Positions 1 to 5,209 of a stretch of DNA of 9,331 bases are shown here, piece by piece. The translations under genes were made by a program, and so were the position numbers. Below the pieces are notes generated by a model. That model was not told the DNA's origin. It was given only the letters and a program-made list of their open reading frames with translations, and did no database searches. Within the stretch, counting starts at the first letter, position 1. Each line of letters begins with the position of its first letter. The DNA lies in assembly GCA_018814055.1 (NCBI GenBank), contig JAHJAL010000049.1, positions 1 through 9,331 on the forward strand, given 5' to 3'. Source of the DNA: Patescibacteria group bacterium. GTDB lineage: Bacteria > Patescibacteriota > JAHJAL01.

Positions 1-60
1 CGAAAGGAAAGACGGCTACTGCCGGCTTCCCTGTAGCGGGGAGGATTGGTTCCGCTGAGA
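1..60. other. Unassigned left edge, possibly structured
   Basis: No gene is identified here. The reading frame starting at base 2 stays open from the window edge to a TGA at 56-58 and could be the tail of a truncated gene, but its 18 residues resemble nothing I know. The stretch also holds two possible hairpins: a CGGC/GCCG stem around 13-24, and AGCGG pairing with CCGCT at about 35-56. It could therefore equally be the 3' end of a structured RNA or the leader of the tRNA transcript. It does not match the conserved cores of SRP RNA, RNase P RNA or tmRNA as far as I can see. Confidence 0.25.
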
Positions 61-144
61 GGGCGAGTGGTGGAATTGGTATACACGAGGGACTTAAAAT
101 CCCTTGGCTTAACCGCCGTGCGAGTTCGAGTCTCGCCTCGCCCA
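61..144 (+). tRNA. tRNA-Leu (anticodon UAA)
   Basis: A full class II tRNA cloverleaf can be folded by eye. The acceptor stem GGGCGAG (61-67) pairs with CTCGCCC (137-143). The anticodon stem 88-92/100-104 encloses a 7-base loop with anticodon TAA at 95-97. A long variable arm of the kind found in Leu and Ser tRNAs follows (about 105-118). The T arm is GCGAG/CTCGC (120-124/132-136) around TTCGAGT. The discriminator base is A144, as expected for leucine. The next bases are TGT, so CCA is not encoded and would have to be added by CCA nucleotidyltransferase. It decodes UUA and possibly UUG. Confidence 0.97.
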
Positions 145-155
145 TGTTATTTTTT

Positions 156-182
156 AAAACAGGCATAAATGTCTGTTTTTTG
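156..182 (+). terminator. Intrinsic terminator after tRNA-Leu
   Basis: AAACAGGCA (157-165) pairs with TGTCTGTTT (170-178), with one G-U pair, around the 4-base loop TAAA, and runs straight into a T-rich tract (176-181 and beyond). The T-rich stretch before the stem (148-155) would also help on the opposite strand. It separates the tRNA transcript from the sigma-like gene. Confidence 0.75.
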
Positions 183-211
183 TTGTTTTAATCGGTGTTT
201 TTAGGTACAAT
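183..211 (+). promoter_or_regulatory. Putative sigma-70 type promoter before the sigma-like gene
   Basis: TTGTTT (183-188) and TACAAT (206-211) are separated by exactly 17 bases. The -10 box matches TATAAT at five of six positions; the -35 box is weak. The -10 overlaps the ATG at 210, so a transcript starting about 7 bases downstream would exclude the starts at 195 and 210 and would favour the ATG at 237, which has no Shine-Dalgarno sequence. Confidence 0.45.
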
Positions 212-2006
212 GCTAAAAATTGATTATTCACAAAAAATGACTATCGAAAACTATTTTGAGCGACATGAACAACTTTTGGATGATAAACAGGGGCAAAGTA
301 ACAGCCAAAAATATCTTGAAAGGCTTGAAAAGGTTCAGGAAACTTCAGATCTGCTATCGATAGATGAAATACGAACTCAGATCCTTGATGATATTTCCAA
401 AAGTTGTGACGAGGATATTACTGAAGATTGCGCAATTAGACGTGCATACCAAGTTGCTCATAATTTATTACCCAAGAAAAAAATATATCTTATGAAAGAT
501 ATCTGTTTTTTGTTGGGAAAAGGTCATGTCCAAGCATTAAAAATGTTAAAAAAAGCCTGGATTTATCCTGGTGTGTTTAAGGGGTATTATTATCAGTTTA
601 CACTTGATCAGGTAAAAAACTTCATATACCAAAACTCAATTTGTTTCTCAAAGAACGTGATTTGTGAGTATGGTGCTTTGAACGGCTATGCAAAAAATGC
701 TGAAAATGTTAGAAATGTTGTGGAACGGAAATATAAATGGGTCCAGGATTTATCCGGCAAACAAGTATTGGACTTAAAGCAGACAGTGGGCTGGATATAT
801 GAAGCGGTTTGTAGAAATAGTTGGTCCAGACCCAAAGAGGTAAGTGAGGCACTCGACCTTTCTTTGAATACAGTTCGGAGATTGTTAAACAAAAACATTA
901 TTCCCAATCGGAGATTTGGGCGGGATTTCTTTGTTAATCCTGATAGGCGCAAAGAATATACAAAACTAATTCAACTGCAAAAAGCCAGTGTACACCTAAG
1001 CATCAAGAAAAGAACCTTGAAAAACCTCTGTAAATCTCGGAAATATGAGATCAAAAAGATTGGTCATTATTTGTTTATTGACAAAAGGGCAGTTCAGGGT
1101 CTGGCCGGTGATCCGGTAATTGAGAAACTACGCCTACTCAATAATGACCAGAAGCAGGCAGAGATAAAACAATCTCAACGAAATATTGCTGATATATCCA
1201 AAGAATTTGAAGTTAGTCGCAAAGCTTTATATAATGGACTGATTAATCATGATCTGGATTATTATGTTCTAAGCAAGGGCATATATGTGCCCAAGTCAAC
1301 TGAAGACAAGTTAAGGAAGATGCACCAAGAAGGTAGTTTTCAGCGATCAGCCAATAGAATGAAACTTGATAATTCGCCAATCGAAATGGGTAATTACTAT
1401 TCTTTGGCTGAATTTTCTCAGAAAATTGGAATCAATCCGGGAACAGTCAGGGATCAACTTAAAAATCATAAAATTGAATCGATTTTATTTGATAAATATT
1501 TAATACCCCACGGTGAATTAGATCGCGTCAATAAACTAATGAAAGAAGGAGAGATTTTTCCATTTTCCCGTTACTCTAGTTCTAAATTCATTCAGCAAAA
1601 TATTGAGATGCGTCAACGTTTGGATGAGGGAGTGAGGTGGAAATTGGTAAAAGCGTACCGTAGAAATCGTCAGAATAAGATTGCACTGGAAGCGTTGGTA
1701 TCGAATATGGGAGGAATGGTAAAAAGTATTGCCAATCGATATAAACACTGCGTAGATTCGATGACCTTTGAAGATCTGGTTCAATACGGTTATATAGGGC
1801 TTCTGAAAGCAATAGAAAAATGCGGGGAGAGAAAAAACAGTAGTTTTAGCCATTATGCATACATTCGCATTAGAGGTGAAATATTGGATGCGATCCAAGC
1901 ATGTGATCGCATGATTCGAATTCCGCAAAAAAAGTTTTACAATAGCAATTTTGACAATTCCCAATTTAGAGTGTCTCTATATGGCGAACGGGAACACTTG
2001 ATATAA
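210..2006 (+). CDS. Multi-helix-turn-helix protein with C-terminal sigma-70 region 2
   Basis: I read this as a 598-residue DNA-binding transcription factor with a sigma-factor core. Five segments fit the excisionase/MerR-like winged-helix pattern (helix, turn, recognition helix, short basic or aromatic wing), at about residues 92-140, 206-245, 259-298, 323-365 and 395-440. The clearest are the second (PKEVSEALDLSLNTVRRLL) and the fifth (YSLAEFSQKIGINPGTVRDQL). Residues about 480-580 match sigma-70 region 2: a 2.1 helix ending in IANRY, region 2.2 DLVQYGYIGLLKAIE, the 2.3 pattern FSHYAYIRIRGEILDAI (closest to FliA/SigF-type sigmas) and an IRIP motif. The protein ends about 20 residues later, without regions 3 and 4. 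By family knowledge region 2 binds the RNA polymerase beta-prime clamp and melts the -10 element; that the HTH array replaces region 4 in DNA targeting is inference. Possible starts are GTG 195, ATG 210 and ATG 237; none has a good ribosome site. It lies alone behind a terminated tRNA. Confidence 0.8.
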   Translation: MLKIDYSQKMTIENYFERHEQLLDDKQGQSNSQKYLERLEKVQETSDLLSIDEIRTQILDDISKSCDEDITEDCAIRRAYQVAHNLLPKKKIYLMKDICFLLGKGHVQALKMLKKAWIYPGVFKGYYYQFTLDQVKNFIYQNSICFSKNVICEYGALNGYAKNAENVRNVVERKYKWVQDLSGKQVLDLKQTVGWIYEAVCRNSWSRPKEVSEALDLSLNTVRRLLNKNIIPNRRFGRDFFVNPDRRKEYTKLIQLQKASVHLSIKKRTLKNLCKSRKYEIKKIGHYLFIDKRAVQGLAGDPVIEKLRLLNNDQKQAEIKQSQRNIADISKEFEVSRKALYNGLINHDLDYYVLSKGIYVPKSTEDKLRKMHQEGSFQRSANRMKLDNSPIEMGNYYSLAEFSQKIGINPGTVRDQLKNHKIESILFDKYLIPHGELDRVNKLMKEGEIFPFSRYSSSKFIQQNIEMRQRLDEGVRWKLVKAYRRNRQNKIALEALVSNMGGMVKSIANRYKHCVDSMTFEDLVQYGYIGLLKAIEKCGERKNSSFSHYAYIRIRGEILDAIQACDRMIRIPQKKFYNSNFDNSQFRVSLYGEREHLI

Positions 2007-2052
2007 GATAGGAAAAATAGGATATATTGAAGGTAGTAAATAACCGTATGAT

Positions 2053-2295
2053 ATGTGGTATGTATATATTTTGAAGTGTTCTGACGGGACATTATATACC
2101 GGGATTACGAATGATATAAAAAGACGGGTTGGGGAGCATAACTCGTCTGAGTTGGGCGCGAAATATACCAGAGGCAGACGGCCGGTCAAATTGATGTATG
2201 CGCGCGGGATGGACAGCAAGGTGGAGGCGATGAGGGAAGAGTATCGCATCAAGAGATTGTCAAAGGAGAAAAAGGAAGGATTGTGTAATCAGTAA
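2053..2295 (+). CDS. GIY-YIG family endonuclease-like protein (YhbQ/UPF0213 type)
   Basis: This 80-residue single-domain protein is the size usual for stand-alone GIY-YIG proteins. It begins WYVYILKCSDGTLYTGIT, which supplies the two short strands and tyrosines of the family (Tyr5 and Tyr15, with Gly17). The basic helix NDIKRRVGEHN carries the catalytic-type Arg (24 or 25) and His29. Glu63, in the REEYRIK segment, is the expected metal-binding glutamate. The C-terminal KEKKEGL also fits the subfamily. Members are related to the UvrC N-terminal nuclease, but the cellular role of this short subfamily is poorly defined. The start at 2053 puts the conserved WYVYIL at the N terminus; an ATG at 2048 is out of frame. 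A weak GAAGG lies about 20 bases upstream. The gene follows the sigma-like gene by 46 bases. Confidence 0.88.
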   Translation: MWYVYILKCSDGTLYTGITNDIKRRVGEHNSSELGAKYTRGRRPVKLMYARGMDSKVEAMREEYRIKRLSKEKKEGLCNQ

Positions 2296-2300
2296 GATAT

Positions 2301-2358
2301 CAATAGTTTCTATTGCTATTCACCGGGAAAAGACATATACTCAAGCTCGTTGTAATAT
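2301..2358 (+). promoter_or_regulatory. Small hairpin and possible promoter before the zinc-ribbon gene
   Basis: CAATAG (2301-2306) and CTATTG (2310-2315) form a 6-bp stem with a 3-base loop, which does not look like a terminator because no T run follows. Downstream, AAGACA (2330-2335) and TAATAT (2353-2358) have 17-base spacing and could be a weak promoter for the gene at 2380. Both are readings by eye. Confidence 0.3.
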
Positions 2359-2379
2359 GATTAAATAGGAAAAAATACT

Positions 2380-2928
2380 ATGGGAAATGGATATTGGGTA
2401 AAAAAGTCAGACGGCAATAGAGGTGGTGGCGGGGGACGCGGTTTTGGTGGTGGAGGTGGCGGGAGAAGTAACAGACGGCCACAACAGATGCACCAGGCAG
2501 TGTGTGATGAGTGTGGAAATGATTGTGAAGTGCCGTTTCGGCCGACCGGTGATAAACCCATTTATTGCAGCAGTTGTTTTGAAGATAGAGGCGGTGGCGG
2601 CAGATCATCAAACAAAAGGCGGGATTTTGGTGGCGGTAAGAAGTGGGAAAAACGAGATGGTGGTAGAAAGGACGGTCAACAAGATTATCAAAAACAGTTG
2701 GAGGTATTGAATATCAAGGTTGATAAAATTGTGGAATTATTGACATCGATCTCGGTTGCGGCCAAATTGATGCATAATGATTCAAATAAAAAAGAAAAAA
2801 AGACCACTCAACCGGAGAAGACGGTAACAGAGCGGGTAAAGAAATCAACTGCAGCCAAAAAGACGAGCAAGAAAAAACCGGCCAAAAAGAAAGTGGAGAG
2901 TAAGAAGAAGCTCAAGAAAAAGAAATAG
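2380..2928 (+). CDS. CxxC-x17-CxxC zinc-ribbon protein with Gly-rich and Lys-rich regions
   Basis: The 182-residue product has four parts. Residues 14-32 are Gly/Arg-rich, like an RGG nucleic-acid-binding tract. Residues 38-68 form a zinc ribbon with CDEC (42-45) and CSSC (63-66) separated by exactly 17 residues, including the family-typical EVPFRPTGDKPIYC stretch; this is the small CxxC-x17-CxxC domain known from many candidate-phylum bacteria. Residues 70-100 are again Gly/Arg/Lys-rich. Residues about 102-128 look like an amphipathic helix, followed by a histone-H1-like Lys/Ala/Thr tail to the end. The tail and Gly tracts suggest binding to RNA or DNA, but no function has been established that I know of. 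The start has an AGGA at 2367-2370, nine bases before the ATG, one of the better ribosome sites here. The GC-rich Gly codons create long spurious frames on both strands. Confidence 0.85.
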   Translation: MGNGYWVKKSDGNRGGGGGRGFGGGGGGRSNRRPQQMHQAVCDECGNDCEVPFRPTGDKPIYCSSCFEDRGGGGRSSNKRRDFGGGKKWEKRDGGRKDGQQDYQKQLEVLNIKVDKIVELLTSISVAAKLMHNDSNKKEKKTTQPEKTVTERVKKSTAAKKTSKKKPAKKKVESKKKLKKKK

Positions 2929-2952
2929 AATCGATTATATATGAATTGATTC
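2928..2952. repeat. Imperfect hairpin at the end of the zinc-ribbon gene
   Basis: GAATCGATT (2928-2936) pairs with AATTGATTC (2944-2952), with one G-U pair and a 7-base loop. It begins at the last base of the stop codon. There is no T run after it, so it is at best a weak terminator or an mRNA 3'-end stabiliser. Confidence 0.4.
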
Positions 2953-2958
2953 GTACAG

Positions 2959-2984
2959 CCCCTCCTGTGCCCTAGAAGGGGAGC
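2959..2984. repeat. Degenerate C-rich/G-rich palindrome
   Basis: CCCCT (2959-2963) pairs with AGGGG (2977-2981) around a 13-base interior. The edges (CAG before, GAG and AT-rich sequence after) resemble those of the perfect palindrome at 7099-7121, so this may be a decayed copy of the same element. It lies between the zinc-ribbon gene and def and could act as a weak terminator. Confidence 0.5.
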
Positions 2985-2999
2985 ATATGGGGCGTATAA

Positions 3000-3028
3000 T
3001 TGCTTTTTCGTGGTTTTTCTGTTAGAAT
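3000..3028 (+). promoter_or_regulatory. Putative def promoter giving a leaderless mRNA
   Basis: TTGCTT (3000-3005) and TAGAAT (3023-3028) are spaced by 17 bases. The -10 box ends six bases before the def ATG at 3035, so transcription would start at or next to the A of the start codon. No Shine-Dalgarno sequence precedes the ATG, which agrees with a leaderless message. Confidence 0.55.
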
Positions 3029-3034
3029 AGGTTC

Positions 3035-3538
3035 ATGAAAATTTTGACTCTCCCAGATAATTTTCTACGTAATACTGTCGCTACGGTGACGGTTTTTGAT
3101 GATGAATTAAAGGATTTTTCACAAAAGCTGGTGGAAATGATGATTAAATATGATGGTGTCGGATTGGCGGCTACTCAGGTGGGTGAAGACCGGCGGGTGA
3201 TTGCGATAAATGTCGACAAGGAGGAAGATAATCCGCGTGATTGGCCGATGCCTATGGTACTGGTCAATCCGGAAGTCACCAAAATGTCGGCGATGACTGT
3301 TTTGATGGATGAGGCCTGTTTGAGCGTACCGGGTAAGATTGGTTCGGTGATGCGTTCCAGAGAGGTGGAGGTGACGTGCCAGGATGAGAGGGGAGAGCAT
3401 TTGAAATTAAAGGCAGATGGTTGGATGGCACGAGTACTGCAGCACGAGATTGATCATTTGAATGGAGTTTTGTTTATTGACAGGATTTCAGATAAATCGT
3501 TGTTGAAAGATTATGATACGAAAAAAATTAACAAATAA
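3035..3538 (+). CDS. def: Peptide deformylase
   Basis: This enzyme removes the N-formyl group from the first methionine of new proteins, acting in the cytoplasm near the ribosome exit. All three family motifs are visible in the 167-residue product: GVGLAATQVG (41-50, with Gln48), EACLSVPG (93-100, with metal ligand Cys95) and QHEIDHLNG (136-144, metal ligands His137 and His141, catalytic Glu138). Motif 2 is normally EGCLS, so Ala replaces the usual Gly at residue 94. The length is normal for bacterial deformylases. fmt follows 89 bases later, the classical partner, although a palindrome separates them. The start fits the family N terminus (ILTLPDNFLR) and lies just after a -10 box. Confidence 0.97.
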   Translation: MKILTLPDNFLRNTVATVTVFDDELKDFSQKLVEMMIKYDGVGLAATQVGEDRRVIAINVDKEEDNPRDWPMPMVLVNPEVTKMSAMTVLMDEACLSVPGKIGSVMRSREVEVTCQDERGEHLKLKADGWMARVLQHEIDHLNGVLFIDRISDKSLLKDYDTKKINK

Positions 3539-3550
3539 TCGTAGCATATT

Positions 3551-3598
3551 TGTCATCCTGAAACCAAAGGCTAACGTCGCTTAGGGTTCAGAATGACA
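3551..3598. repeat. 48-bp imperfect palindrome between def and fmt
   Basis: TGTCAT (3551-3556) pairs with ATGACA (3593-3598), and CTGAA (3558-3562) with TTCAG (3587-3591), with single mismatches between and a few further pairs inside. The whole stretch would fold into one long hairpin. Its ends (GTCAT-C-CTGA / TCAG-A-ATGAC) resemble palindromic elements that recur between genes in many candidate-phylum genomes; this comparison is from memory. A T-rich run begins at 3600, so it may also end the def transcript. Confidence 0.6.
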
Positions 3599-3627
3599 CT
3601 TCTAATATTTTTTGTATTTTTTATTAC

Positions 3628-4563
3628 ATGAACCCCAAACAAACAAAATTAATCTTTATGGGTACCCCGGATTTCGCGGTGAAGTCGCTGCGGGCATTGA
3701 TAAAGGAAAAATATGATGTAGTAGGGGTTTTCACAGCGCCGGATAGGAAAAAGGGGCGGGGGCAAAGTGTGCATCAGTCCCCTATTAAAGTGTTGGCGGA
3801 GGAAAATAATATGAAAGTTTTTCAGCCGGACAAGATCAAAAATGAAGAATGGGTGGAAAAAATCCGGGAACTGGGACCGGATATTATTGTAGTGGCAGCT
3901 TATGGACAGATAATTCCCAAATCGATACTGGAAATACCGAAATATGGTTGTGTAAATGTACATGCTTCGCTGCTACCGAAGTACCGAGGCGCGTCGCCGA
4001 TTCATTATGCCTTGCTTCATGGCAAAAAAGAGACAGGAATCACGATTATGAAAATGGATCAGGGGATGGATACAGGAGATATAATTTCCAATTTTCAATT
4101 TCCAATTTTCAAAAATGACAATTTAGAGACTTTGCACGATAAATTGGCAAAGCTAGGGGCTAAATTATTGGTAGAGACTTTGCCGGACTATATTGATGGA
4201 AATATTGAACCAAGAAAACAGGATGAGGCGGGGGCGACCTATACTGGCAAGATAGAGAAAAAGGATGGGCGGATTGATTGGAATAAAACCAGTAAGGAGC
4301 TTTGGAATATGGTGCGGGCGTTTGATCCGTGGCCGGGGACTTTTACGTATTTAGACGGGAAATGTTTGAAGATACGCCGGGTGGAGATGTCAGATATGGA
4401 GTTGAAGCCGGGAGAAACATTGGTTGAAGACGGGAAATTGTATATTGGCACTGCTGATAAGGCATTGGAAATAAAGAAATTGCAGATGGAGGGGAAGAAA
4501 TGTATGGTAACAAGTGAGTTTGTGAAGGGTTGTCGGATGGACCAAGGTTATTTTTGTGATTGA
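3628..4563 (+). CDS. fmt: Methionyl-tRNA formyltransferase
   Basis: Fmt transfers a formyl group from 10-formyltetrahydrofolate to Met-tRNA(fMet), preparing the initiator tRNA that Def's substrate comes from. The 311-residue length is normal. The N-terminal Rossmann domain begins KLIFMGTPDFAVKSL (7-21). The catalytic triad is present: Asn110 and His112 in VNVHASLLPKYRGASPIHYAL (109-129), and Asp148 in MDQGMDTGD (143-151). The C-terminal tRNA-binding domain starts near 208 and includes IDWNKTSKELWNMVRAFDPWPGTF (216-239). Residues 153-162 are encoded by a 14-bp exact tandem duplication, yet the segment keeps about the length it has in the E. coli enzyme. No Shine-Dalgarno site precedes the ATG. 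The stop TGA overlaps the -35 box of the rpsP promoter. Confidence 0.97.
   Translation: MNPKQTKLIFMGTPDFAVKSLRALIKEKYDVVGVFTAPDRKKGRGQSVHQSPIKVLAEENNMKVFQPDKIKNEEWVEKIRELGPDIIVVAAYGQIIPKSILEIPKYGCVNVHASLLPKYRGASPIHYALLHGKKETGITIMKMDQGMDTGDIISNFQFPIFKNDNLETLHDKLAKLGAKLLVETLPDYIDGNIEPRKQDEAGATYTGKIEKKDGRIDWNKTSKELWNMVRAFDPWPGTFTYLDGKCLKIRRVEMSDMELKPGETLVEDGKLYIGTADKALEIKKLQMEGKKCMVTSEFVKGCRMDQGYFCD
4083..4112. repeat. Exact 14-bp tandem duplication inside fmt
   Basis: AATTTCCAATTTTC occurs at 4083-4096 and again at 4097-4110, followed by AA that continues a third copy for two bases. Since 14 is not a multiple of three, the two copies are read in different frames, giving SNFQF and PIFK. It lies in a surface-loop position after the catalytic DTGD motif. 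Confidence 0.85.
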
Positions 4564-4588
4564 TTTGACTTTGTTTATCCCATATAAT
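4560..4588 (+). promoter_or_regulatory. rpsP promoter
   Basis: TTGATT (4560-4565) and TATAAT (4583-4588) are separated by 17 bases, the strongest sigma-70-like promoter in the window. The -35 box overlaps the fmt stop codon. The leader to the rpsP ATG would be about 40 bases, with a weak AGGT at 4626-4629 as ribosome site. Confidence 0.7.
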
Positions 4589-4636
4589 AGTATTTGTTTG
4601 AATAACTATTAATTGTTTATTTTGTAGGTAACGTCT

Positions 4637-5209
4637 ATGTTAATGATTCGCCTGGCCAGGATGGGTAAGAAAAAGAGGCCGTTTTATCGGATTGCGGTGG
4701 GAGATAAGAAAAATTCGCCACTCGGTAAACAGATTGAATTCATCGGACATTTTGATCCGTTGAGCAAGGAACTCAAACTTGATCATGAACGAGCCAAGTA
4801 TTGGTTGGGACAGGGCGCAGGGTGTTCGCGAACGGTGGGAATGATTTTTATCAAGGAAGGTTTACTAGAAAAAGAAGATTTGCCGATAAAGTATTTTGTA
4901 GAAAGGAAAAGGGTGAAAAAGAAAGATGCAAAAGCACAGGGCGATGAGGGTGAAGCAGCCGGCAAGGAAAAAGTAAAGCAAGAGGTAAAACCAGAGAAGC
5001 CAGAAGAGAAACTCGAAGCAAAGACTGACGAGAAGAAAGAAGAAAAGAAGGAGCAGGAAAAAAAAGAAGGGACAAAAGAAGAAGTGAGGGTAGAAGAAAA
5101 ACCGGAAAGTAAAGAAGTAGAGAAGGAAGTGGAGAAGAAAGAAGAAGCAAAACAAGAAGAGCCCGCCGCCGCGCAAGATTCTGATGAGGTCAAAGAGGAA
5201 AAGAAGTAA
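4637..5209 (+). CDS. rpsP: 30S ribosomal protein S16 with long charged C-terminal tail
   Basis: The first 85-90 residues are a complete S16 domain. MLMIRLARMGKKKRPFYRI (1-19) is the family N terminus, followed by IEFIGHFDP (33-41) and LDHERAKYWLGQGA (48-61). S16 binds 16S rRNA early in 30S assembly. The remaining 95-100 residues are a low-complexity tail of Lys, Glu, Ala and Val with Pro-spaced blocks, likely disordered or a charged single helix; bacterial S16 usually ends near residue 80-90. The tail has no frame break and keeps ordinary codons, so it looks genuine. ATG 4637 fits the usual MLxIRL start better than ATG 4643. khpA follows after 150 bases, a pairing common in bacteria, but rimM and trmD do not follow. 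Confidence 0.95.
   Translation: MLMIRLARMGKKKRPFYRIAVGDKKNSPLGKQIEFIGHFDPLSKELKLDHERAKYWLGQGAGCSRTVGMIFIKEGLLEKEDLPIKYFVERKRVKKKDAKAQGDEGEAAGKEKVKQEVKPEKPEEKLEAKTDEKKEEKKEQEKKEGTKEEVRVEEKPESKEVEKEVEKKEEAKQEEPAAAQDSDEVKEEKK

Noticed and set aside
61..210. tRNA-Leu as an integration site of a mobile element
   Set aside because: The 3' end of the tRNA is not repeated anywhere else in the window, and no integrase gene is present.
1536..1964. Minus-strand open frame opposite the sigma region
   Set aside because: The plus-strand frame shows conserved sigma motifs, so the antisense frame is an AT-rich coincidence.
2053..2295. GIY-YIG gene as part of a homing intron or mobile element
   Set aside because: It is the compact stand-alone type, common as a chromosomal gene; no intron structure or interrupted host gene surrounds it.
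2361..2710. Overlapping frames across the zinc-ribbon gene, on both strands
   Set aside because: They arise from GGN glycine repeats read in other frames (poly-Pro or poly-His/Val); the CxxC-x17-CxxC frame is clearly the real one.
2995..3000. TATAAT at 2995 as the def -10 box
   Set aside because: No -35-like sequence lies 16-18 bases upstream, while TTGCTT-17-TAGAAT just downstream fits better.
4083..4112. Short tandem repeat as a CRISPR remnant
   Set aside because: Units are 14 bp, directly adjacent without spacers, and inside an intact coding gene.
4565..4588. TTGACT with TATAAT as the rpsP promoter
   Set aside because: The spacing is only 12 bases; TTGATT at 4560 gives the proper 17.
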